A DNA stretch of 64,000 bases from contig NZ_JPUX01000002.1 in the NCBI RefSeq assembly GCF_000738675.1, forward strand, positions 496,001-560,000, in the 5' to 3' direction. Below, piece after piece: positions 28,016-38,651 of this stretch. The notes beneath the pieces were generated by a model. It was not told where the DNA came from. It saw only the letters and a list, made by a program, of their open reading frames with translations, and ran no database searches. Position 1 is the stretch's first letter, and each line of letters begins with the position of its first letter. The stretch comes from Serratia nematodiphila DZ0503SBS1. GTDB taxonomy: Bacteria; Pseudomonadota; Gammaproteobacteria; Enterobacterales; Enterobacteriaceae. Made by a program: the position numbers and the translations under genes.

Positions 28016-31000
28016 TCATAAGCCCGCCGTCTGGCCGCCGTCGTCCGGCGACAGCGTTCTTTTCACTTCCTGCACTTCGTTGCCCTGCTGGTTATGCAGA
28101 TACACCTCCAGCTGGTTGAAAGCGATGTCGATGTCGTTTTCCCGGCACAGGCGGTCGATTGAGCGGTTCAGTTCATCCACCGTGTAGCTGCGATCGCGCA
28201 GTTCGCGCACATAGAGCCGCAGCTCGTGATCCAGCGTGCTGGCGCCGAAGTTGAGGAAGAACACCTGCGGTTCGGGATCGGTCATCACCCGCGGGTTGTC
28301 GTGCGCCGCCTGCAGCAACACCTTTTTCACCTTGTCGAGATCGGAGCCGTAGGCCACGCCGACCTTGATCAGCACGCGAGTGATGGTGTCGGACAGCGAC
28401 CAGTTGATCAGCCGCTCGGTGACGAACGCCTTGTTCGGAATGATCACCTCTTTGCGATCGAAGTCGGTAATGGTGGTGGCGCGAATGCGGATCTTGCTGA
28501 CCGAACCGGAGAAGGTGCCGATGGTGATGGTATCGCCGATGCGGATCGGGCGTTCGAACAGAATGATCAGGCCGGAGACGAAGTTGGCGAAGATCTCCTG
28601 CAACCCGAAGCCCAGCCCGACCGTCAGACCGGCGGCCAGCCATTGCAGTTTGTCCCAGGAAACGCCGAGCGATCCCAGCGCAACCACGGCGCCCACGGCG
28701 GTGATCAGGTAAGTGAGCACGGTGGTGATGGCATAGGACGCCCCCTGCCGCAGCTGCAGCCGCGACAGCACCACCACCTCCAGCAGACCAGGCAAGTTGC
28801 GGGTGAGCACGTAGGCGACGATCACTGCGGCGATCGCCACCATCATGTTGCCCAGCGTCACCGCCTGCGCCACGCTGCTGCCCGCCACGGTGCTGGTGTA
28901 ATGCCACAGCGTGATGCTGTCCAGATAAGCGATGACCGTCACCAGATCCGACCAAATGGCATAGAAGGCGCTGGCGAAGATGGCGAACAGCACCAGGGTG
29001 GTCAGGCGCAGCGACTGCTGGTTGATCTGATCGAGCGCCAGCGGCGGCTCTTCCACCACCGGTTCACCGCCTTCGGCCCCCTCTTTCGCCACGTTTTGCC
29101 GCCGCGCCAACGCGCGCCGGTAGGCCAGACGCCGCGCCGCCACGCTCAGACCACGCAGCGCGGTCAGGTACACGATATTCCACAGGAAAAACAGATACAG
29201 GCTGTCTATCCAGCGGCTGGCCAGTCGCAGCGTGGTATAGAAGTAACCGGCGAACATCAGCCCCAGCAGGATCAGCGGCGTGGCGGCGATGGCTGTAACC
29301 ACCATCAGCCGCACGGCGTGCGAGCCCTTTTCGCGCCAGCTGTCGCGACACAGCGGGAACACCAGCACCGCGAGCAGCGCCAGCGTCAGCATCACCACGA
29401 TCTGGCCGATAACGTCTTCCACCAGGCGCAGCGGCGCTTTTTCGCCCAATACCGACCAGAAGATCAGCGGCTGCAGCGCCAATCCCAGCCGCAGCGTCTG
29501 CCGGCGGTAATGCGCGCACAGATTGGCGCCGAAGTTGAAATGCCGCTCGGCAATGCCGCCCGGTTTCAGCATCCGATAGCTGAAGCCGAAGACCAGCCAC
29601 GACAGCGCCAGCTGCTGCGACAATGCCCAGATAAAGTCGCTGATGCCGAAATCGGCGCGATACATCCAGAAACCGACGCCAAGCAGCAGCGCGGCGCCGG
29701 GCAATACCTTCAGCGAGGTCAGCGCGATGGCCTTCGGCGTATGCAGTTGGCCGTCGCGCTTCAGTTGCCCCACATCGTTGGCCAGCTTTTGTAAATGGTT
29801 GTCGATCAGCCGGTAGCGCCAGCGCAATACCCCGATCGCCAATAGCATCGGGATCAGGAACACCAGCGCATTCAACCCGCCCTGCAATAGCTTGCCGCCG
29901 TCGAATTTGATATCGAGCCCGGCGAGCTGATCGCGCACCGCCTCCGGCATCGCCTTAACCCACGCCAGATCGACCGGCTTGTTGCTGTTGACCCAGAAGA
30001 TCTGCTGGGTCAGCGTATCCTGCAACGAACCGTAGACGCTGGTCAGCTGCTGCTGATTGATCTGCAGGTTGATCGACAACGACAGCTGGTTGCTGAGCTG
30101 TTTGTTCAGCTGATCCAACAGTTCGCGGCGCATATCGACGATCTCGTTTAACGCGTCGATCACCTCCGGGCCGGCCTTTTCCTTGCTTTCGGCCACCAGC
30201 TGGTTGATGTAATCCTCGCCCTTGAACAGATCGTCGCGTTGCTGATTGATATCGAACTGCTCCAGCCGCAGATCGGCGATGCGCGTATCCATATCCGCCA
30301 ACAGCGTGCCCTGCGGCAGGCTCTGCTGCTGCTGATACAGGATGCGCGACAACACCAGGCTGCCCTTCAGCACCTGGATCTGCTCTTTCAGGTTACGCTC
30401 CGCCTGCAGCCCGCGATCGAGCCAGTTCTTGACCCGAATGTTCTGCTGGAACAGGGTGTTGCTCTCTTCGGTGGCGGCGATCAGCCGCTGGCTCAGCTGG
30501 CGGTTGACATCCAGCTGCTTGCTGACCAGCTGATCGTGCTGGATATCGGTGGCGTCTTCCGGGTTTTGCGCCTCTTTGGCGGTCTTTTCAGACAGCGTCA
30601 AACGTTTGCTGTTGACGATCTCCTGCAGCAGCTGCACTGACCGATCCAGCGCGTCGATATGCGCCGTGGTGTAGTCGCGCTGCTTTTGCAGCAGATCCTG
30701 CAGCGTGGTATTGGCTTCCAGACTTTTGCGCTGCAGCTCAAGCTGTGCGTTGAGCAACGCCTGCTCGGTGGTCAGCATCACCTGCTGGCTGTTGCGCAGC
30801 GAATCTTGCCCCGGCGTCTGGCCGCTGAGCTGACTGCGGATCTCCTGCAGGCGCTGCGAGGCGGCGTACATGGTGCTTTGTACCCGTTCGGGCTGGGTTT
30901 GCAGCGACACCAATTGGCTGTTGTAGGTGGAGAGGCTCTCCTGCGCGCTTTGCAGCTCGTCGAGCGTTTGATATAGCCGGCTTTCCAGTTGGCGCAGCGA

Positions 31001-31405
31001 CAGCGGCAACAGCGCAGCGCGCGCCGCCGCATTGTCCACCGGCTGCTTCAGCGCATCCAGTTCGGCAGTGACCTGACTGAGCTTCGTCGGCGCCTGCTGC
31101 ACCTGCTGTTTAAGCTGCGCGGCGTCTTGCCGGTTGCGCTCGAGGGCATCCAGCAGTTCCAGCGTGCGGGTCAAATCCTGTTGGGACAGCTTTTCGACCG
31201 GCGTCAGGGCTTTTTGCTTGTTCAGCGTTTCCAGCTGGCTTTGCACGTCGCTGCGCTGCGGCAGATCGCCGTTCAGCGCCGCCTGCGCCGGAAAGATGAA
31301 CGCGCAAATAAGGAAAAAAAGGCGTGTCGCGGCGGCGATGCGCCGCCGACATGCGCCGACAAACGAGAGCGGCGCCAGAGAAGGCAGAGTCAACCAGCGA
31401 TGCAT
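28016..31405 (-). CDS. mscK: Potassium-dependent mechanosensitive channel MscK
   Basis: 1129 residues. N-terminal signal segment, a long periplasmic coiled-coil region (about residues 45-480, rich in Q and L), a set of membrane helices, and a C-terminal MscS pore and beta domain with GFGLQEIFANFVSGLIILFERPIRIGDTITIG near residue 955. MscK opens on membrane tension in high external K+. Length and order fit E. coli KefA/MscK. Confidence 0.97.
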   Translation of the reverse strand: MHRWLTLPSLAPLSFVGACRRRIAAATRLFFLICAFIFPAQAALNGDLPQRSDVQSQLETLNKQKALTPVEKLSQQDLTRTLELLDALERNRQDAAQLKQQVQQAPTKLSQVTAELDALKQPVDNAAARAALLPLSLRQLESRLYQTLDELQSAQESLSTYNSQLVSLQTQPERVQSTMYAASQRLQEIRSQLSGQTPGQDSLRNSQQVMLTTEQALLNAQLELQRKSLEANTTLQDLLQKQRDYTTAHIDALDRSVQLLQEIVNSKRLTLSEKTAKEAQNPEDATDIQHDQLVSKQLDVNRQLSQRLIAATEESNTLFQQNIRVKNWLDRGLQAERNLKEQIQVLKGSLVLSRILYQQQQSLPQGTLLADMDTRIADLRLEQFDINQQRDDLFKGEDYINQLVAESKEKAGPEVIDALNEIVDMRRELLDQLNKQLSNQLSLSINLQINQQQLTSVYGSLQDTLTQQIFWVNSNKPVDLAWVKAMPEAVRDQLAGLDIKFDGGKLLQGGLNALVFLIPMLLAIGVLRWRYRLIDNHLQKLANDVGQLKRDGQLHTPKAIALTSLKVLPGAALLLGVGFWMYRADFGISDFIWALSQQLALSWLVFGFSYRMLKPGGIAERHFNFGANLCAHYRRQTLRLGLALQPLIFWSVLGEKAPLRLVEDVIGQIVVMLTLALLAVLVFPLCRDSWREKGSHAVRLMVVTAIAATPLILLGLMFAGYFYTTLRLASRWIDSLYLFFLWNIVYLTALRGLSVAARRLAYRRALARRQNVAKEGAEGGEPVVEEPPLALDQINQQSLRLTTLVLFAIFASAFYAIWSDLVTVIAYLDSITLWHYTSTVAGSSVAQAVTLGNMMVAIAAVIVAYVLTRNLPGLLEVVVLSRLQLRQGASYAITTVLTYLITAVGAVVALGSLGVSWDKLQWLAAGLTVGLGFGLQEIFANFVSGLIILFERPIRIGDTITIGTFSGSVSKIRIRATTITDFDRKEVIIPNKAFVTERLINWSLSDTITRVLIKVGVAYGSDLDKVKKVLLQAAHDNPRVMTDPEPQVFFLNFGASTLDHELRLYVRELRDRSYTVDELNRSIDRLCRENDIDIAFNQLEVYLHNQQGNEVQEVKRTLSPDDGGQTAGL

Positions 31406-31505
31406 GATTTAGCTTCGGATCGGTTAAGAAGCCTGAAGATTATCACGACAGCCGGCAGGCAACGAACAACAAAAGCGTTGCCGGTGATGTCCCATTGTCG
31501 CGAAA

Positions 31506-31859
31506 TCAGAAAGTCAGCACTTTCTCCGCAGCCAGCGTCCACTGCGCCAGCTCGACCAAGGTGCCGATCGCCACGCCGTCCGCCAGCGGCAAACGGCTGA
31601 CGCCGCGCGCGTCGGCGCAGGTCTTGCACAGCTTGACCGGCACCTGCTGCGCGGTGAGGATTTCCAGCATCTGCTGCAGGTGGTACCCCTCGTGCGGCTG
31701 CTGCCCGGCCAGCCCGGCCACCACCGCATCGGACATCAGAAACAGCCGCAGATCGAGACTGCTCTGCTGCTCTTTCATGGCGATGGCCAACCGCAGCGCA
31801 TTGAACAAGGATTCGTGGCCATAGGCGGCGCCGTTGGCGATGAGAACGACTGATGACAT
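31506..31859 (-). CDS. DsrE/YchN-family protein
   Basis: 117 residues, the length of E. coli YchN, with N-terminal VVLIANGAAYGHESLFNALRLAIAM and DLRLFLMSDAVVAGLAGQ, followed by CKTCADARG. The DsrE/F family contains sulfur-relay and YchN-type hexameric proteins; two neighbouring Cys (CKTC) may be redox-active. It begins 11 bases after acrR on the same strand with AAGGAG in front, so it is probably co-expressed with the pump repressor. E. coli has no such gene between acrR and mscK. The start at 31859 is chosen by its ribosome-binding site. Confidence 0.85.
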   Translation of the reverse strand: MSSVVLIANGAAYGHESLFNALRLAIAMKEQQSSLDLRLFLMSDAVVAGLAGQQPHEGYHLQQMLEILTAQQVPVKLCKTCADARGVSRLPLADGVAIGTLVELAQWTLAAEKVLTF

Positions 31860-31870
31860 GAAATCTCTCC

Positions 31871-32554
31871 TTATAAAGGCAGGGAGCCGGCGTTGGACGG
31901 TGCTGCCGTCGGCATATCGGATCTGAGGCGCAAGGTGGGGCAAAACTGCAGCATCTCCAAAAACGCATCCACCAGCGCTTCGGCTTCAGCCCGCAGATCG
32001 AAACTTTCCGGCATAAACAGCCAGTTTTCCAGCAGGCCGGTGATATAACCGCGCAGGATGATCGCCGCGCGACGAGTGTGCAGATCGGCCGGCAATTGCC
32101 CGTGGTGAATGCAGTTGTACAGCACCGCTTCGATGCGTTCGTAACCGGCGAGGTACAGCACCTTGCGCGAATCCAGCAGCGGCATCATTTCACCGACAAA
32201 CTCGCATTTGTGGAATATAATTTCCATCAACGCCCGCCTGCGGCCGTCTTCAACCGTAGACGTCAGAATGTAAATCAGAATTTCCCGGATAACCCGCAGT
32301 GGATTATCGGGAAACTTTGCCTGATACTCTGTTTCGAGCTGGTCAATTTTCGGCTCGGTAGATTCCCAAACTTCATTAAACAGGTCTACCTTATTCTTGA
32401 AGTGCCAGTAAATGGCTCCACGCGTAACCCCAGCAGCGGTGGCAATATCTGTCAGTGACGTTGCAGCAACGCCACGTTCAGAGAACTCTCTCACCGCAGC
32501 ATCGAGGATTTGCTGTCGGGTTTCTTGCGCCTGCTGTTTGGTTTTTCGTGCCAT
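31871..32554 (-). CDS. acrR: Multidrug efflux repressor AcrR (TetR family)
   Basis: 227 residues, slightly longer than E. coli (215) at the C-terminus. Helix-turn-helix [24 protein letters not shown] at residues 31-54, then an all-helical ligand domain with [15 protein letters not shown]. It represses acrAB and itself, being released by drugs. Divergent from acrA across 142 bases that hold its operator. Confidence 0.97.
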   Translation of the reverse strand: MARKTKQQAQETRQQILDAAVREFSERGVAATSLTDIATAAGVTRGAIYWHFKNKVDLFNEVWESTEPKIDQLETEYQAKFPDNPLRVIREILIYILTSTVEDGRRRALMEIIFHKCEFVGEMMPLLDSRKVLYLAGYERIEAVLYNCIHHGQLPADLHTRRAAIILRGYITGLLENWLFMPESFDLRAEAEALVDAFLEMLQFCPTLRLRSDMPTAAPSNAGSLPL

Positions 32555-32582
32555 GGCATTGTTATTTAGGGGGAGTGTGATT

Positions 32583-32606
32583 TACATACATTCGCGAATG
32601 TATGTA
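32583..32606. promoter_or_regulatory. AcrR operator
   Basis: A perfect 24-base palindrome with 12-base arms (left arm TACATACATTCG), between acrR and acrA. The E. coli AcrR operator has the same outer arms with a slightly different centre. Binding would control both divergent promoters. Confidence 0.85.
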
Positions 32607-32696
32607 CCATAGCACGCACATATAATTAACGCAGCAATGGGTTTTAAAGCTTGTGATCCATTGATCATTTTAAAATCGGACACTTGAGGTTTTTCT

Positions 32697-33884
32697 ATGA
32701 ACAAAAACAGAGGGTTAACGCCTCTGGCGGCCGTTCTGATGCTTTCAGGCAGCTTAGTGCTAACAGGATGTAACGATAAAGAAACCCAACAGCAAGGTGC
32801 CCAACAACAGGCACCTGAAGTGGGCGTAGTCACCTTGAAGGCCGAGCCTCTCAACATCACTACCGATCTTCCTGGCCGCACCGCTGCGTATCGTATCGCC
32901 GAAGTTCGCCCTCAGGTCAGTGGCATCATCCTGAAGCGCAACTTCGTCGAAGGCAGCGATATCAAGGCCGGGACGTCTCTGTACCAAATCGATCCCGCAA
33001 CCTATCAAGCCAGCTACGACAGCGCGAAAGGCGATTTGGCCAAAGCACAGGCCAGCGCTTCCATCGCACGCGTGACGGTAAACCGCTACAAGCCATTGCT
33101 GGGTACCAGCTATATCAGTAAGCAGGACTACGACAACGCCGTCTCCACGCTGCAGCAAGCGGATGCCGCCGTGGTGGCCGCCAAGGCCGCCGTCGAAACC
33201 GCGCGCATTAATCTGGCGTACACCAAAGTGACCTCCCCGATCTCTGGCCGCATCGGCAAATCCGCCGTGACCGAAGGCGCGCTGGTCAGCAACGGCCAGG
33301 CGACCGCCCTGTCCACCGTGCAGCAGTTGGATCCGATGTATGTCGACGTCACCCAGTCGAGCACCGACTTCCTGCGCCTGAAGCAAGAACTGGCCAGCGG
33401 CGCGCTGAAGCAGGAAAATGGCAAGGCCAAGGTGAAACTGATGCTGGAAAACGGCACCGAATATGCGCAGGAAGGCACGCTGGAATTCTCTGACGTCACC
33501 GTCGATGAGACCACCGGCTCCATTACCATTCGCGCCCTGTTCCCTAACCCGAACGATACGCTGTTGCCTGGCATGTTCGTGCGCGCCCGTCTGGACGAAG
33601 GCGTGCGCAGCGATGCGCTGCTGGTGCCGCAGCAAGGCGTCACCCGCAATCCGCGTGGTGAAGCGACGGCGTTAGTGGTCGGTGCAGACGATAAAGTTGA
33701 GCTGCGCACGCTGAAGGCGGATCAGGCGATTGGCGACAAATGGCTGGTTACCGATGGCCTGAAAGCCGGCGATCGCGTGATCGTCTCCGGCCTGATGAAA
33801 GTGCATCCGGGCGCGCAGGTAAAGGTGCAGGAAGTTGACACTCAGGCGCAAAAACAGCCGCAGTCTGAAGCGCAGAAGTCATAA
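32697..33884 (+). CDS. acrA: Efflux periplasmic adaptor AcrA (SdeX in Serratia literature)
   Basis: 395 residues. Lipoprotein signal with lipobox LVLTGC (Cys 25), beta-barrel and lipoyl halves, coiled hairpin (residues about 100-170), and membrane-proximal domain. It links the inner-membrane pump AcrB to TolC. The operon with acrB has a 17-base gap. In S. marcescens the AcrAB homologue was named SdeXY. Confidence 0.97.
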   Translation: MNKNRGLTPLAAVLMLSGSLVLTGCNDKETQQQGAQQQAPEVGVVTLKAEPLNITTDLPGRTAAYRIAEVRPQVSGIILKRNFVEGSDIKAGTSLYQIDPATYQASYDSAKGDLAKAQASASIARVTVNRYKPLLGTSYISKQDYDNAVSTLQQADAAVVAAKAAVETARINLAYTKVTSPISGRIGKSAVTEGALVSNGQATALSTVQQLDPMYVDVTQSSTDFLRLKQELASGALKQENGKAKVKLMLENGTEYAQEGTLEFSDVTVDETTGSITIRALFPNPNDTLLPGMFVRARLDEGVRSDALLVPQQGVTRNPRGEATALVVGADDKVELRTLKADQAIGDKWLVTDGLKAGDRVIVSGLMKVHPGAQVKVQEVDTQAQKQPQSEAQKS

Positions 33885-33901
33885 AAAGGAGCCTGTAATA
33901 C

Positions 33902-36900
33902 ATGGCTAAGTTCTTTATAGACCGCCCAATTTTCGCCTGGGTAATCGCCATCATCGTCATGTTGGCGGGGGTGCTTGCAATAATGAAACTGCCGATCGCG
34001 CAGTATCCCACTATTGCACCGCCGGCGGTGAGTATTTCCGCCACCTACCCGGGCGCAGATGCCAAAACGGTGCAGGATACCGTCACGCAGATTATCGAAC
34101 AGAACATGAACGGTATCGATAACCTGATGTACATGTCCTCCACCAGTGATTCCTCTGGTAGCGTCACCATTACTCTGACGTTTGAATCCGGTACCGATCC
34201 TGACATCGCGCAGGTTCAGGTTCAGAACAAACTGTCGTTGGCCACCCCGTTGCTGCCGCAAGAAGTTCAGCAACAGGGCCTGAAAGTAGAAAAATCCAGC
34301 AGCAGCTTCCTGATGGTGGCCGGCTTCGTTTCCGACGATCCGAACATGACGCAGGACGATATTGCGGACTACGTGGCGTCCAACATCAAGGATCCGATCA
34401 GCCGTTCGTCCGGCGTGGGTGAGGTGCAGCTGTTCGGTGCCCAGTACGCGATGCGTATCTGGCTGGATCCGAACAAGCTGAACAACTACCAGCTGACGAC
34501 CACGGACGTGACCTCCGCCATCACCGAGCAGAACAACCAGATCGCCGCTGGCCAGCTGGGCGGCCTGCCGCCGGTGCCGGGGCAGCAGTTGAACGCCTCG
34601 ATCATCGCGCAGACCCGTCTGACTTCGCCGGAAGAGTTCGGCAAGATCCTGCTGAAGGTGAATACCGACGGTTCCCAGGTGCGCCTGCGCGACGTCGCTC
34701 ACATCGAGCGCGGCGCGGAAAGCTATGCCGTTACCGCGCGTTATAACGGCAAGCCTGCCGCCGGCCTGGGTATCAAACTGGCAACCGGCGCCAACGCCTT
34801 GAACACCGCCAAAGGTGTGAAAGACGAGCTGGCCAAGATGGAGCCATTCTTCCCGCAAGGGATGAAAGTGGTTTATCCGTACGACACCACCCCGTTCGTT
34901 AAAATCTCCATCAACGAAGTGGTGAAAACGCTGATCGAAGCCATCATCCTGGTGTTCCTGGTGATGTATCTGTTCCTGCAGAACTTCCGCGCGACGCTGA
35001 TCCCAACCATCGCGGTGCCGGTAGTACTGTTGGGGACCTTTGCGATACTCGCGGCGTTCGGCTTCTCGATAAACACCCTGACGATGTTCGGCATGGTGTT
35101 GGCGATCGGCCTGCTGGTGGATGACGCCATCGTGGTGGTGGAAAACGTCGAGCGCGTCATGTCCGAAGAGGGGCTGCCGCCGAAAGAAGCCACCCGTAAA
35201 TCGATGGGCCAGATCCAGGGCGCGCTGGTGGGCATCGCCATGGTGCTGTCAGCGGTATTCGTGCCGATGGCGTTCTTTGGCGGCTCAACCGGCGCCATCT
35301 ATCGCCAGTTCTCGATCACCATCGTGTCCGCGATGGCGCTGTCGGTGCTGGTGGCCTTGATCCTGACGCCGGCGCTGTGCGCCACCCTGCTCAAACCGAT
35401 CCCGAAAGGCGATCACGGGGTTAAAACAGGCTTCTTCGGCTGGTTTAACCGCATGTTCGAGAAGAGCACGCATCACTATACCGACAGCGTGGGCAACATC
35501 CTGCGCAGCACCGGCCGCTATCTGATCATCTACCTGCTGATCGTGGTTGGCATGGGCCTGCTGTTCCTGCGCCTGCCTTCCTCGTTCCTGCCGGACGAAG
35601 ATCAGGGCATCCTGTTGACCATGGTGCAGTTGCCTGCCGGCGCCACCGAGTCCCGCACCAACAAAGTGCTGGAAGAAGTCTCTGACTACTTCCTGAACAA
35701 GGAAAAGGACAACGTGGTTTCGGTGTTTACCGTCGCGGGCTTCGGCTTCAACGGTAACGGCCAGAACAACGGCTTGGCATTCGTCAGCCTGAAAGACTGG
35801 GGCGAGCGTCCGGGGGCCGGGAACAAGGTCGAAGCGATCGCCGGTCGCGCCATGGGCGCCTTCTCACAGATTAAAGAAGGCCTGGTGTTCCCGTTCAACC
35901 TGCCGGCGATTATCGAACTCGGTACCGCAACCGGCTTCGACTTCGAGCTGATTGACCAGGGCGGCCTGGGGCACGAAAAACTGACCGAAGCGCGTAACCA
36001 GCTGTTGGGCATGGTTGCTCAGCATCCGGATGTGCTGGTGGGCGTGCGCCCGAACGGCCTGGAAGATACCCCGCAGTTCAAACTGATCGTCGATCAGGAG
36101 AAAGCCAAGGCGTTGGGTGTCAGCATCACCACCATTAACAGCACGCTGAGCACCGCGCTGGGTGGCTCGTACGTCAACGACTTCATCGACCGCGGTCGTG
36201 TGAAGAAGGTGTACGTACAGGCCGAAGCGCCGTTCCGCATGCTGCCGGAAGACATCAACAAGTGGTACGTGCGCGGTACCAGCGGCCAGATGGTGCCATT
36301 CTCCGCCTTCTCCTCGGCGAAATGGGAATACGGCTCACCGCGTCTGGAACGCTATAACGGCTTGCCGTCGATGGAAATTCTGGGCCAGGCCGCACCGGGC
36401 AAGAGTACCGGTGAAGCGATGAACCTGATGGAACAGCTGGCGTCCAAACTGCCAAGCGGCATCGGTTACGACTGGACCGGCATGTCCTATCAGGAACGTC
36501 TGTCGGGCAACCAGGCGCCGGCGCTGTACGCTATCTCGATTCTGGTGGTGTTCCTGTGTCTGGCGGCGCTGTATGAAAGCTGGTCCGTGCCGTTCTCGGT
36601 CATGCTGGTATTGCCGCTGGGGGTTATCGGTGCGTTGTTGGCCGCGACAATGCGCGGCATGAACAACGACGTGTACTTCCAGGTAGGGCTGCTGACTACC
36701 ATTGGTCTATCGGCGAAGAACGCCATCCTGATCGTGGAATTCGCCAAAGACCTGATGGAAAAAGAAGGCAAAGGCCTGATCGAGGCGACATTGGAAGCAG
36801 TGCGTATGCGTCTGCGTCCAATCCTGATGACGTCCCTGGCCTTCATCCTCGGGGTTCTGCCGCTGGTTATCAGCAGCGGTGCGGGCTCCGGCGCACAGAA

Positions 36901-37048
36901 CGCGGTTGGTACCGGCGTTATGGGCGGGATGATCACCGCTACCGTCTTGGCGATCTTCTTCGTACCGGTGTTCTTCGTGGTGGTTCGCCGCCGCTTCAGC
37001 AAGAAGAACGAAGACCTGGAACACAGCCATCCGGTAGAGCACCACTGA
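33902..37048 (+). CDS. acrB: RND multidrug efflux transporter AcrB (SdeY)
   Basis: 1048 residues, with twelve membrane helices and two large periplasmic loops. It begins [17 protein letters not shown]. The proton-relay pair DD lies in [18 protein letters not shown] (near residue 407), and the second half holds [17 protein letters not shown] with the coupling Lys. A trimeric proton-driven pump of wide substrate range. Shine-Dalgarno AAAAGGAG precedes the ATG. Confidence 0.98.
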   Translation: MAKFFIDRPIFAWVIAIIVMLAGVLAIMKLPIAQYPTIAPPAVSISATYPGADAKTVQDTVTQIIEQNMNGIDNLMYMSSTSDSSGSVTITLTFESGTDPDIAQVQVQNKLSLATPLLPQEVQQQGLKVEKSSSSFLMVAGFVSDDPNMTQDDIADYVASNIKDPISRSSGVGEVQLFGAQYAMRIWLDPNKLNNYQLTTTDVTSAITEQNNQIAAGQLGGLPPVPGQQLNASIIAQTRLTSPEEFGKILLKVNTDGSQVRLRDVAHIERGAESYAVTARYNGKPAAGLGIKLATGANALNTAKGVKDELAKMEPFFPQGMKVVYPYDTTPFVKISINEVVKTLIEAIILVFLVMYLFLQNFRATLIPTIAVPVVLLGTFAILAAFGFSINTLTMFGMVLAIGLLVDDAIVVVENVERVMSEEGLPPKEATRKSMGQIQGALVGIAMVLSAVFVPMAFFGGSTGAIYRQFSITIVSAMALSVLVALILTPALCATLLKPIPKGDHGVKTGFFGWFNRMFEKSTHHYTDSVGNILRSTGRYLIIYLLIVVGMGLLFLRLPSSFLPDEDQGILLTMVQLPAGATESRTNKVLEEVSDYFLNKEKDNVVSVFTVAGFGFNGNGQNNGLAFVSLKDWGERPGAGNKVEAIAGRAMGAFSQIKEGLVFPFNLPAIIELGTATGFDFELIDQGGLGHEKLTEARNQLLGMVAQHPDVLVGVRPNGLEDTPQFKLIVDQEKAKALGVSITTINSTLSTALGGSYVNDFIDRGRVKKVYVQAEAPFRMLPEDINKWYVRGTSGQMVPFSAFSSAKWEYGSPRLERYNGLPSMEILGQAAPGKSTGEAMNLMEQLASKLPSGIGYDWTGMSYQERLSGNQAPALYAISILVVFLCLAALYESWSVPFSVMLVLPLGVIGALLAATMRGMNNDVYFQVGLLTTIGLSAKNAILIVEFAKDLMEKEGKGLIEATLEAVRMRLRPILMTSLAFILGVLPLVISSGAGSGAQNAVGTGVMGGMITATVLAIFFVPVFFVVVRRRFSKKNEDLEHSHPVEHH

Positions 37049-37081
37049 TCGCTCAGTGATGTGAGCTCCACCCGATAATCG

Positions 37082-37110
37082 AAAGGCCGCGCATGCGGCC
37101 TTTTTCTTTT
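37082..37110 (+). terminator. Terminator of acrAB
   Basis: AAAGGCCGC and GCGGCCTTT around GCAT, then TTCTTTT; 34 bases past acrB. Confidence 0.85.
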
Positions 37111-37200
37111 GCTTCAGCAGGTTAATGCAAACCGTTCTCATTAATTCGCTCGTGAGTGCAATTTACGCTTGATCATGATGCCAGGTCGGCGCATAATTAT

Positions 37201-37215
37201 TGTTATAATATAACA
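37201..37215. promoter_or_regulatory. Zur box upstream of rpmE2
   Basis: TGTTATAATATAACA is a perfect odd palindrome matching the enterobacterial Zur consensus core. It overlaps the AT-rich promoter 19 bases before the rpmE2 start. Zn-loaded Zur would shut the operon; zinc starvation opens it. Confidence 0.85.
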
Positions 37216-37233
37216 TTGCATGAGAAGACCATT

Positions 37234-37488
37234 ATGAAACCCGGCATCCATCCCGATTATCGCACCGTGGTGTTCCACGACGTCAGTGCCAATGCCTACT
37301 TCAAAGTGGGATCGACCATCAAAACCGATCGCACTATCGAACTGGACGGCGAAAGCTGGCCGTATGTCACCCTCGACGTCTCTTCCGCTTCGCATCCGTA
37401 TTACACCGGTAAGCAGAAAGACTATTCCAAAGAAGGCAGCACGGCGCGCTTCCAGCAGCGCTTTGGCCGCTTTATCGGCAATAAGTAA
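37234..37488 (+). CDS. rpmE2: Ribosomal protein L31 type B (zinc-independent)
   Basis: 84 residues beginning [19 protein letters not shown], the family start; a longer frame from 37156 is not homologous. It lacks the CxxC zinc-binding motif of L31A. It replaces the zinc-containing L31 when zinc is short, releasing Zn from ribosomes. First gene of the Zur-boxed pair with rpmJ2. Confidence 0.97.
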   Translation: MKPGIHPDYRTVVFHDVSANAYFKVGSTIKTDRTIELDGESWPYVTLDVSSASHPYYTGKQKDYSKEGSTARFQQRFGRFIGNK

Positions 37489-37500
37489 CAAGGAAACCCC

Positions 37501-37641
37501 ATGCAGGTATTGAGTTCATTGCGTTCGGCGAAAAATCGCCATCCGGATTGCAAAGTCGTGCGTCGTCGTGGCCGCATCTATGTGATCTGTAAAAGCAATC
37601 CGCGATTCAAAGCGGTACAGGGACGTAAGAAAAAGCGTTAA
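37501..37641 (+). CDS. rpmJ2: Ribosomal protein L36 type B
   Basis: 46 residues, [20 protein letters not shown], ending in [10 protein letters not shown], nearly identical to E. coli YkgO. It lacks the full four-ligand zinc ribbon of L36A. It starts 12 bases after rpmE2 with AAGGAAA in front. Co-regulated alternative ribosomal protein. Confidence 0.96.
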   Translation: MQVLSSLRSAKNRHPDCKVVRRRGRIYVICKSNPRFKAVQGRKKKR

Positions 37642-37662
37642 CTCCCAAGTGTCATCTGTCGC

Positions 37663-37696
37663 AAAGCCCCGTTGCTGCTCAACGGGGCTTTTTTTT
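37663..37696 (+). terminator. Terminator of rpmE2-rpmJ2
   Basis: GCCCCGTTG and CAACGGGGC with a 5-base loop, followed by eight T residues. Confidence 0.92.
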
Positions 37697-37748
37697 ATGG
37701 CGAGAAAGTGCCTGCAAGCTGCCCCCCACCCGCGGGCGGGGGCAGAGA

Positions 37749-38627
37749 TTACTTCATGCTGCTCAGCAACGTGTCGACATTGTGTTTGAACGCCTGCTCA
37801 TAGGTGGCCGCCGGGCCGCCAGCGCGGGAGAGCGCTTCAGGGTACAGCTCGCCGCCCGCCTTGGCGCCGGTGGCGGCGGCAATCTGCTTCACCAGCCGCG
37901 GATCGGTCTGGTTTTCGATAAAGTAAGCGTTAACCTTCTCCTGTTTAATCTGCTTAATCAGGCTCGCCACGTCGCTGGCGCTGGCTTCCGCTTCGGTGGA
38001 AAATCCGACCGGGGCAAGGAAGGTGACGCCATACTCTTGTCCAAAGTAGCCAAAAGCATCATGGCTGGTCAGCACCTTACGTTTCTGCGGCGGCACTGCG
38101 GCGAACTGGGTTTTGGCCCACAGATCCAGCTTTTGCAGCTGCTGAATGTAGTCGGCGCCGCGCTGGCGAAAATAGTTGGCATCCTCAGGATCGGCGGCGA
38201 TCAGGGCGTTCATCACGTTGGTGGCGTACTGCACGCCGTTTTTCATGCTGTTCCAGGCGTGAGGATCGGTAATCGGTTTTCCATCCTCTTCCATCTGGCG
38301 GGTGTTGATGCCCTGTGAAGCGGTGATCACCTGCCCTTTATAACCCGAAGCATTGACCAGGCGATCGATCCACCCTTCCAGCCCCAGGCCGCTGACAAAT
38401 ACCACATCAGCCTGAGCCAGCTTCTTGCCGTCCTGCGGTGAAGGCTCGAAACTGTGCGGATCGCCATCCGGCCCCACCAGCGTGCTGACCTTGACGTGAT
38501 CGCCGCCCACCTGCTTGACGATATCTCCGAGAATGGAAAAGCTGGCGACGGCGTCGACAGTCTTCGCCATCGCCAATGGGCTGGCCAGCAGAGCAGCTAC
38601 CGCCAGCGATATAGGTAAACGTTTCAT
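37749..38627 (-). CDS. Zinc-type ABC transporter substrate-binding protein
   Basis: 292 residues with signal peptide (MKRLPISLAVAALLASPLAMA) and cluster A-I metal-binding fold. Probable metal ligands are in DPHSFEPSPQD (His 60s), DPHAWNS (His 130s) and SHDAFGYFGQEYG. There is no long His-rich loop of the classic ZnuA type, so AztC-like or Mn-type members are alternatives. The Zur box before the operon makes zinc most likely. AAGGAG precedes the ATG at 38627. Last gene of the ABC operon. Confidence 0.9.
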   Translation of the reverse strand: MKRLPISLAVAALLASPLAMAKTVDAVASFSILGDIVKQVGGDHVKVSTLVGPDGDPHSFEPSPQDGKKLAQADVVFVSGLGLEGWIDRLVNASGYKGQVITASQGINTRQMEEDGKPITDPHAWNSMKNGVQYATNVMNALIAADPEDANYFRQRGADYIQQLQKLDLWAKTQFAAVPPQKRKVLTSHDAFGYFGQEYGVTFLAPVGFSTEAEASASDVASLIKQIKQEKVNAYFIENQTDPRLVKQIAAATGAKAGGELYPEALSRAGGPAATYEQAFKHNVDTLLSSMK

Positions 38628-38651
38628 ATTTTCTCCTTGCAAATGGCACTC

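Noticed and set aside
28226..29794. A 522-codon frame antisense to mscK
   Set aside because: His/Gln-rich, no family; shadow of MscK.
37719..37745. GC-rich inverted repeat after rpmJ2 as a mobile-element end
   Set aside because: It lies just past the stop of the zinc-binding protein gene on the minus strand and is more simply a weak terminator; no target duplication or partner repeat was found.
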